Source of the DNA: CAXPZW01 sp964221845
Lineage (GTDB): Bacteria > Bacteroidota > Bacteroidia > Flavobacteriales_D > Sanyastnellaceae
Length of the DNA stretch: 64,000 nt
Direction of reading: 5' to 3'
NCBI GenBank assembly: GCA_964221845.1
Contig: CAXPZW010000037.1
Coordinates: 1 to 64,000, forward strand
Shown here: positions 58,376-64,000 of the stretch, one piece after another
Layout of the letters: each line of letters starts with the position of its first letter
Position numbering within the stretch: the first letter of the stretch is position 1
Translations under genes and position numbers: made by a program
Notes under the pieces: generated by a model
What the model was told of the DNA's origin: nothing
Seen by the model: only the letters and a program-made list of their open reading frames with translations
Databases searched by the model: none

Positions 58376-60715
58376 ATGGGAAAGACTTTTGACCTCCTAA
58401 AATCGGCACTCACACTGGTGCTGATTCTCGTGGCTTTTGTGGCCACCGCGCAAACCGCTGGCAAAGAAGGTACGCTGCGCGGCTTCATCACCGACGCCAA
58501 CTCCAAGGAGCCCGTCCTGTTTGCCGCTGTGTACCTCGAGGGCACCAACTTCAGCACCCAGACCGATGTCAACGGGTACTACTCCATCACCAAGATTCCA
58601 TACGGCACTTACACCGTGGTGATTTCGAGTGTAGAAACCGAGGAGCTCCGCAAGGAAGTCGTCATCGAACGTTCCCTGACTTCACGCAACTACGAGGTCA
58701 CCAGTAAAACCTACCAAGTGGGTACTGCTGAGGTGAGCACCTCCGGCGGCGAGCAAAAGAACCAGGTCCGCATCTCGGTAGAAAGCATCCAACCGCAGGA
58801 CATCAAGAAGATCCCATCGTTCGGTGGTACGCCTGACTTGGTGCAGGTCCTGCAAGTGCTTCCGGGTTTTGTATCCACCGGAGACCAAGGTGGCCAGCTG
58901 TACATCCGCGGCGGTTCACCTGTGCAAAACAAAGTGTTGTTGGACGGCATGATCGTTTACAACCCGTTCCACTCGATTGGCCTCTTCTCGGTGTTTGATA
59001 CCGACATCATCCGCAACGCAGACATTTACACCGGCGGTTTCAACGCCGAGTACGGCGGGCGCATCAGCTCGGTGATGGACATCACCACGCGCAACGGAAG
59101 CAAGACCAAGTTCGGGGGCGCCGCAGGCATCAGCCCGTTTGGAGCGCGACTCTTGCTGGAAGGCCCACTGCGTAAAGCCAAAGAGGGCAAAGGCACCATC
59201 TCGTACCTGTTCTCAGGCAAGCAGTCTTACTTGGACCAGACCTCTAAAATCCTCTACAACTATGTAGACGACGAAGGTCTTCCCTTCCAATACCAAGACA
59301 TCTACGGCAAGGTATCGTTTGCCGGTCCTTCGGGTTCGAGCTTCAACGTGTTCGGATTCAACTTCTCTGACCAGGTGAATTACCAAGCCGTTTCGGACCT
59401 CAACTGGAACAACGCCGGGGGAGGGTTCAACTTTGTGGTGGTGCCTTCGGGCTCGCCGGTGTTGATCGACGGTAACTTCTCGGTGTCGGACTACCGCGTG
59501 CAGCTGGTAGAAGAGGGATTGCCCGAGCGCTTCAGCCAGATCAACGGCTTCAACTTTGGCCTGAACTTCAAGTACCTGTTGGGTGAGAGCGAATTCAAGT
59601 ATGGCATCCAAGCCGTGGGTCGCCGCACTGATTTCCAAACCTTCAACGCCCTGGGTGTGAAGGTGGAGCAAATCGAGAACACCACCGAGATGGGCATCTA
59701 CATGCGCTACAAGTACCAGAAGGGCAACTTGATCATTGAGCCTTCGTTCCGCGCGCAGTACTACGCCTCGTTGGCCAAGCTTTCTCCCGAGCCGCGCTTG
59801 GGCATCAAGTACAAGGTCAACGAGATCTTCCGCCTCAAGGCAGCCGCCGGTATCTATACCCAGAACCTGATCGCTGCCAACTCTGACCGCGACGTGGTCA
59901 ACCTGTTCTACGGCTTCCTCGCCGGCCCCGAAAACCTCCAAGACGAATTCCTGGATTCCGACGGTTCCATCCGCGAAATTGAGGATCCGCTCCAGCGCGC
60001 GCAGCACTTGATCGCCGGTTTTGAGTACGACCTCACTGAGCGCCTCAACCTGAACGTAGAAGGGTACTACAAGCGCTTCTCGCAGTTGACCAACACCAAC
60101 CGCAACAAGCTCTTCGCCGACAACATTGACAACCAAGATGTTCCCGAAACACTCCGCAAGGATTTCATCGTAGAGAGCGGCTTCGCCCAAGGGGTGGACG
60201 TGGTGCTCAAGTACGAGACCAAAGAAACCTACCTGTGGTTTGTGTACTCGCTCGGCAACGTAGACCGTTGGGACAGCTTCCAGTGGTACGACCCGGTGTT
60301 TGACCGCCGTCACAACGTGAATTTTGTTGCCTCACAGGCCTTCGGCCAGGAAGGCGAATGGGAACTCAATGCCCGCTGGAATCTAGGTTCGGGTCTGCCA
60401 TTTACCCAAACCCAAGGCTTTTACCAACCCGTGGAAGTGGACGGCGGTGTAGGTTCGGACCCGCTCACCGACAACCCGGGCGATCTGGGCATCAGCTATG
60501 CCGGACTCAACGAAGGCCGTTTGCCAGTGTACCACCGTATGGACTTGAGCGTGCGCCGCACCTTCACCTTCAGCGAGGACAGCGCGCTGGAAATCACCGC
60601 TGGTGTGACCAACGTTTACAGTCGCGAAAACGTGTTCTACGTGAACCGTGTGACCAACGAGGTGGTGAACCAGCTGCCCATTCTGCCGAGCATCGGTTTG
60701 GACTTCACTTTCTAA
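58376..60715 (+). CDS. TonB-dependent outer-membrane receptor with carboxypeptidase-regulatory domain
   Basis: The 779-residue protein has a signal peptide ending LVAFVATAQ. A carboxypeptidase-regulatory-like domain follows (about 35-115: GTLRGFITDANSKEPVLFAA and QTDVNGYYSITKIPYGTYTV). The plug domain has LVQVLQVLPGFVSTGDQGGQ, LYIRGGSPVQNKVLLDGMIV and GGFNAEYGGRISSVMDITTR. A 22-strand barrel completes the rest. These receptors import large substrates or chelates using TonB energy. No SusD partner is adjacent, so the substrate cannot be inferred. Confidence 0.94.
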   Translation: MGKTFDLLKSALTLVLILVAFVATAQTAGKEGTLRGFITDANSKEPVLFAAVYLEGTNFSTQTDVNGYYSITKIPYGTYTVVISSVETEELRKEVVIERSLTSRNYEVTSKTYQVGTAEVSTSGGEQKNQVRISVESIQPQDIKKIPSFGGTPDLVQVLQVLPGFVSTGDQGGQLYIRGGSPVQNKVLLDGMIVYNPFHSIGLFSVFDTDIIRNADIYTGGFNAEYGGRISSVMDITTRNGSKTKFGGAAGISPFGARLLLEGPLRKAKEGKGTISYLFSGKQSYLDQTSKILYNYVDDEGLPFQYQDIYGKVSFAGPSGSSFNVFGFNFSDQVNYQAVSDLNWNNAGGGFNFVVVPSGSPVLIDGNFSVSDYRVQLVEEGLPERFSQINGFNFGLNFKYLLGESEFKYGIQAVGRRTDFQTFNALGVKVEQIENTTEMGIYMRYKYQKGNLIIEPSFRAQYYASLAKLSPEPRLGIKYKVNEIFRLKAAAGIYTQNLIAANSDRDVVNLFYGFLAGPENLQDEFLDSDGSIREIEDPLQRAQHLIAGFEYDLTERLNLNVEGYYKRFSQLTNTNRNKLFADNIDNQDVPETLRKDFIVESGFAQGVDVVLKYETKETYLWFVYSLGNVDRWDSFQWYDPVFDRRHNVNFVASQAFGQEGEWELNARWNLGSGLPFTQTQGFYQPVEVDGGVGSDPLTDNPGDLGISYAGLNEGRLPVYHRMDLSVRRTFTFSEDSALEITAGVTNVYSRENVFYVNRVTNEVVNQLPILPSIGLDFTF

Positions 60716-60733
60716 GAAAACCGGGATTCTGAA

Positions 60734-62386
60734 TTAGGATTCCAGCAGCTCACGGGCGGAGGCGCGCGCCGCTTCGGTCACGTTGGAGCCTGCGATCATC
60801 TCTGCAATTTCCTGCACGCGAGACTCGGCGTCCAGCACCTGCAATCCGGTGCGTGTGGACTGCCCGTTGGTGGTCTTGAATACCTTGTATTGGCTCGCAG
60901 CCAATCCGGCAATCGAGGGTTGGTGGGTGATGACCACCAGTTGCGAGTGTGTGCTCAATTCACGCAAGACCAGGCCCATTTTGCGGGCCATCTCTCCACT
61001 GATGCCCGTGTCGATTTCGTCAAAAATCAAACAGGGCAAGTTGCGGCGTTTGGCCAAGGCGGCCTTGAGTGCCAGCATTACCCGAGACATTTCGCCGCCG
61101 GAAGCCACCTTGGTCAGCGGCAGGGCAGGGGAGCCTGGGTTGGCCGTAAAGGTGAACGTGGCGCGGTCGCGGCCAGAGGCACCACAGTCGTCCATGCGTT
61201 GCAGGTCTACGTCCAACACGGCGCGTTCCAGCCCGAGTGCGTCCAGCATACTGCGTAGGTCGGCCACCACGGTGGGGACGGCGCCGGCGCGGCTGGTGCT
61301 CAGCGCGTCTGCGCGCGACAACAGGGATTCCAGTGCGTCTGCTTCCGCTGTGGCAAGCGCTTCGAGTTGGCTGTCGCTTTGGGCGGTTTGTCCCAAAGCG
61401 CTGCGTAGTTCATCACGTTTGTCTACCAAGGCCTGCACCGAATCTGCCAAGTGCTTTTGCTGCAGGGAAATCAAGGCGTTCAGATGCTCGCGAGCGGTAA
61501 GCAGCGATTCGGGGTCGCTGTCGGTGTGCTGAGCGAGTTCCTCGGCGGTGGCGGCCAGGTCGTTGACCTCGATCACCACCGATTTGAGCCGTTCGGCCAA
61601 TTCCGAGAGTTCTGGGCTGACGTCGGCAATGCGGTCTGCGGCTTGCTGGGCCCCAGCCAATTGCGCTTCGGCAGCGGATTCCCCGCCTTGCAAGTGTCCA
61701 TACACGGCCGAAAGCGCATGACGAATTTCATCTGCGCGTTCCATACGGGCCACGTCGATTTCCAGGGTGTCCAAGTCCAGCTCGTCCAGGGGCAGGGCCT
61801 CCAATTCACGGAGTTGGAAGGCCATGTAATCGGCATCGCGTTTCCATTGCTCCACTTGTTCGCGCAGGGTGAGGTGTGCGTCGCGGGCGGTTTGCCAAGT
61901 GTCGAACGCGGCAGCGTAGGCGGCCTTCTGTTCGGTATTGCCAGCTACGGCATCCAGCACGCCCAGTTGGAAGGTGGCGTCAGCCAATATGCTGTTGGCG
62001 TGTTGCGAGTGGATGTCCACCACGCGCGCGGCCAACTCGCGGGTCACGTTGAGGGCAACTGGGGTGTCGTTGATGAAGGAGCGGGACTTGCCCGAGGGAG
62101 TGATCTCACGGCGCACGATGCACTCTTCCCAGTAGTCCAGGTCGTGGGCATCAAAAAAGGCGCGGTGTTCAGGGCCCATGCGTACCAAGAGTTCCACCAC
62201 GCATTTGCTCTCGTGGTGGTGCAGGGCTTTGAGGTCGGCGCGTTGGCCGAGGGCCAAGCCAAGGGCGCCCAACAGAATGGATTTTCCCGAGCCGGTTTCG
62301 CCAGTGATGGCGGTCATGCCCGGGTGCATGTCTACGTGAAGTTGGTCGATCAGGGCATAGTTGCGGATCGACAGCGATTGGATCAT
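60734..62386 (-). CDS. recN: DNA repair protein RecN
   Basis: The 550-residue protein starts MIQSLSIRNYALIDQLHVDM, then MTAITGETGSGKSILLGALG (Walker A). A long coiled-coil middle (about 150-370) and the Walker B region CLIFDEIDTGISGEMARKMG follow. The length fits (about 550). This SMC-like protein acts in double-strand break repair. ATG 62386 overlaps the porD stop by one base; gene order coaBC-porD-recN is found in Bacteroidota. Confidence 0.97.
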   Translation of the reverse strand: MIQSLSIRNYALIDQLHVDMHPGMTAITGETGSGKSILLGALGLALGQRADLKALHHHESKCVVELLVRMGPEHRAFFDAHDLDYWEECIVRREITPSGKSRSFINDTPVALNVTRELAARVVDIHSQHANSILADATFQLGVLDAVAGNTEQKAAYAAAFDTWQTARDAHLTLREQVEQWKRDADYMAFQLRELEALPLDELDLDTLEIDVARMERADEIRHALSAVYGHLQGGESAAEAQLAGAQQAADRIADVSPELSELAERLKSVVIEVNDLAATAEELAQHTDSDPESLLTAREHLNALISLQQKHLADSVQALVDKRDELRSALGQTAQSDSQLEALATAEADALESLLSRADALSTSRAGAVPTVVADLRSMLDALGLERAVLDVDLQRMDDCGASGRDRATFTFTANPGSPALPLTKVASGGEMSRVMLALKAALAKRRNLPCLIFDEIDTGISGEMARKMGLVLRELSTHSQLVVITHQPSIAGLAASQYKVFKTTNGQSTRTGLQVLDAESRVQEIAEMIAGSNVTEAARASARELLES

Positions 62387-63288
62387 TACCCGACGAGTTT
62401 GTCGTATTTCGAAATGTTACCCGGGTCGATCAGCTTGAGGATGTTGAACACACGCAACTTCTCTTCCTGTTCGGCCGGTCCGAAAAGGTTCACCAATTCA
62501 TCGGCTTTTGCAAGGAAAAACAGCTGCATGTTGTAACTGGACGGTTTGATCTGGTGGATGGTACGCAGCGCCACGATCGCGTCCGAAATGTTTTGACGCG
62601 CGAGGGTGGGATCCTCGTAGGCCAAGTCCATGCCCTGACGGTGGTATTCGTAGGCCGCCTTGCGCAGCGGCTTGAAGGTTTGGCTGAGGATGTTCTCCAC
62701 CAAGGCAAAGCGGTTGCGCTGGTCGCCGGATGCGGTCCAGCCGCCTTCACCCGCGTTTTGGGCGTTGGCCACCACGGTTTGGGCCTTCAAGAAGAACGGG
62801 GTGCCGCCTTCCAACTCAAAGGTGTCGTAGTCAAAGGCCAGCATCATGTACGCGTAGTACCCCAGCAGGGAAGACAGGTTGTCGCGGTGCTGGTCCAAAC
62901 CAAAGGTGATGAAGTTGTTGGGCGTAAAGAAGAACGCCACGTCCTGATCGTTGACGGTGAACACCGGAGTTTTGTAATCCGAGTGGTACACCGGACGGCT
63001 GCTCTGGATTTGCAGGCTGCCGCGAAAGCTGGTCTGGGTGGGAGCTTCAGAAATGGTGAGCTGGATGGAGCACTCGATGCGCTCGTCCACGTCAAAGGCG
63101 TCGTCGGTCCATTTGCGGGTGTTCATGAAGTCGGCCATCACTTCTTCGAGGGCCTGGAATACGTCGGCTTCTACGTTGGACACCTGCGGTGCAATCACCG
63201 AGACGTTGCAGTTGAATTCTTGGGCAAAAACGGCCGAGCCAAACAGGCTCAGCAAGCAGGCAACGAGCGTGCTTTTGAAAAGCGTCAT
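62386..63288 (-). CDS. porD: Type IX secretion system protein PorD (DUF4835)
   Basis: The 300-residue protein has a signal peptide (MTLFKSTLVACLLSLFGSAVFAQ, cut after AQ). The mature start is EFNCNVSVIAPQVSNVEADV, followed by FQALEEVMADFMNTRKWTDD, RGSLQIQSSRPVYHSDYKTP and LSSLLGYYAYMMLAFDYDTF, matching the DUF4835/PorD family. PorD is required for T9SS function or assembly and is periplasmic. It lies between coaBC (ATGA overlap) and recN (one-base overlap), a conserved context. Confidence 0.9.
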   Translation of the reverse strand: MTLFKSTLVACLLSLFGSAVFAQEFNCNVSVIAPQVSNVEADVFQALEEVMADFMNTRKWTDDAFDVDERIECSIQLTISEAPTQTSFRGSLQIQSSRPVYHSDYKTPVFTVNDQDVAFFFTPNNFITFGLDQHRDNLSSLLGYYAYMMLAFDYDTFELEGGTPFFLKAQTVVANAQNAGEGGWTASGDQRNRFALVENILSQTFKPLRKAAYEYHRQGMDLAYEDPTLARQNISDAIVALRTIHQIKPSSYNMQLFFLAKADELVNLFGPAEQEEKLRVFNILKLIDPGNISKYDKLVG

Positions 63289-64000
63289 GCTGAAATGATT
63301 TCGGTAATGGCGGCGGCAATGTCGCGAGCGACGTCCGCCTTCGATTTCAACTCAAAGCTACGCATTTTATTGCCCTTGAACAGCAGGGTAACCTTGTTGG
63401 TATCGGTGGCAAAACCAGCGCCCGGATCGTTGAGCGAATTCAGGACAATGAGGTCCAGGTTTTTGCGCTCCAGCTTGCCCCGCGCGTGTTCCAGCTCGTT
63501 TTGGGTTTCGAGTGCAAAGCCCACCAATACCTGATCATCGCGGCGTTTGCTTCCAAGGGTGGCCAGCACATCGGTGGTTTTTTCCAAGCGCACTTCCAAC
63601 GCGTCGCCGGCTTTCTTGATTTTTTGGTCCGCACGGTGGGCAGGTCGGTAGTCTGCCACGGCAGCGGCCATCACCGCAATGTCCACCTCCGAAAAGCGCG
63701 CGGTGCACGCCTCAAGCAGTTCTTGGGCACTCTCGATGCGGGTGAAGCTGGCCAAGCCTTCGGGCTGGGGCAGGGAAGAGGGGCCCGAGACCAGGTGGAC
63801 CTCGGCGCCCAATGAAGCCAGAGCGGTTGCCACTGCGTAGCCCATTTTTCCGCTGGAGAAGTTGCCGATGAAGCGCACAGGATCCAACCGCTCATAGGTG
63901 GGGCCAGCGCTCACCAGTGCTTGCTTACCCAGCAAGGGTTGGTTGCCAGCAAAGAAGGCGTCCAGGGCATCCAAAATTTCTTCGGGTTCGGCCATACGGC
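63285..64000 (-). CDS. coaBC: Phosphopantothenoylcysteine decarboxylase/synthase CoaBC, C-terminal part (cut by window end)
   Basis: The frame enters from beyond 64000 with (G)RMAEPEEIL, the link between the CoaC and CoaB domains, so the ATG at 63995 is internal. The CoaB part is complete: LVSAGPTYERLDPVRFIGNF, SSGKMGYAVATALASLGAEV, IAVMAAAVADYRPAHRADQK and LVGFALETQNELEHARGKLE. It joins cysteine to phosphopantothenate in coenzyme A synthesis. The stop overlaps the porD start by ATGA. The CoaC decarboxylase domain lies outside the window. Confidence 0.95.
   Translation of the reverse strand, partial: RMAEPEEILDALDAFFAGNQPLLGKQALVSAGPTYERLDPVRFIGNFSSGKMGYAVATALASLGAEVHLVSGPSSLPQPEGLASFTRIESAQELLEACTARFSEVDIAVMAAAVADYRPAHRADQKIKKAGDALEVRLEKTTDVLATLGSKRRDDQVLVGFALETQNELEHARGKLERKNLDLIVLNSLNDPGAGFATDTNKVTLLFKGNKMRSFELKSKADVARDIAAAITEIISA

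Noticed and set aside
59213..60313. Minus-strand open frame of 366 codons
   Set aside because: Mirror of the TonB-dependent receptor.
1..64000. tRNA, rRNA, prophage or transposase genes
   Set aside because: None could be recognised on either strand; GGTTCGAA-like strings lie inside coding sequence without a cloverleaf.

Overview
The window reads as a chromosomal segment of a GC-rich Bacteroidota bacterium, most likely a marine-type member of the Flavobacteriales. The signs are type IX secretion (T9SS) components and cargo (a GldM protein, PorD, and C-terminal sorting domains of type A and type B), bacillithiol genes, menaquinone synthesis, a carboxypeptidase-regulatory-domain TonB receptor, ECF sigma modules, and several promoters with the Bacteroidota -7 element TAnnTTTG. 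Coding density is high, with many 1-4 base overlaps and several convergent genes whose 3' ends overlap. I found no tRNA, rRNA, CRISPR array, transposase or prophage.

Layout. 1-4.6 kb (minus): truncated MMPL/RND exporter, mscL, dnaK. 4.8-13.6 kb: ACMSD-like decarboxylase, an ECF sigma/one-TM protein/outer-membrane protein operon, a T9SS cargo protein, bshC, a HAD-like protein, ruvX, dapD and a family 9 glycosyltransferase. 13.6-17.3 kb: a small secreted protein, an isolated gldM, a very unusual repeat-rich intergenic region, and dnaN. 17.4-36.2 kb: housekeeping and metabolism (3-hydroxyacyl-CoA dehydrogenase, K+ channel, MutS2, MiaA, YtxJ, branched-chain 2-oxoacid dehydrogenase E1 fusion, FAD oxidoreductase, M61 peptidase, RarA, fructose-bisphosphate aldolase) with several outer-membrane or membrane proteins of unknown role. 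36.3-40.5 kb: a metal/corrinoid-type binding protein followed by a clearly AT-richer block carrying a membrane AraC-type regulator, a T9SS cargo protein and a two-haem-motif lipoprotein, ending in a large attC-like hairpin. 40.5-49.5 kb: menB, a patatin/outer-membrane barrel protein with a ten-G tract, a Gfo/Idh oxidoreductase, a surface-polysaccharide operon (flippase and two glycosyltransferases) and a FemAB-like transferase. 49.7-54.9 kb: a five-gene two-component/phosphatase cluster. 55-64 kb: a TPR-like secreted protein, an Lhr-type helicase, a TonB-dependent receptor, and the coaBC-porD-recN operon, cut by the window end.

The most unusual things are: (1) 10-bp iterons in two opposed arrays between G-rich and C-rich arms just upstream of dnaN; (2) the low-GC block with its attC-like terminal hairpin; (3) the five-gene signalling cluster with two tandem NarL-type regulators and matching TGTAGG/CCTACA inverted repeats; (4) a 104-bp duplicated piece of the putative anti-sigma gene 35 kb away; (5) a modular family of intergenic repeats; (6) a possible phase-variable G tract in the patatin gene. 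Molecular functions are inferred from motifs read by eye; no database search was possible.
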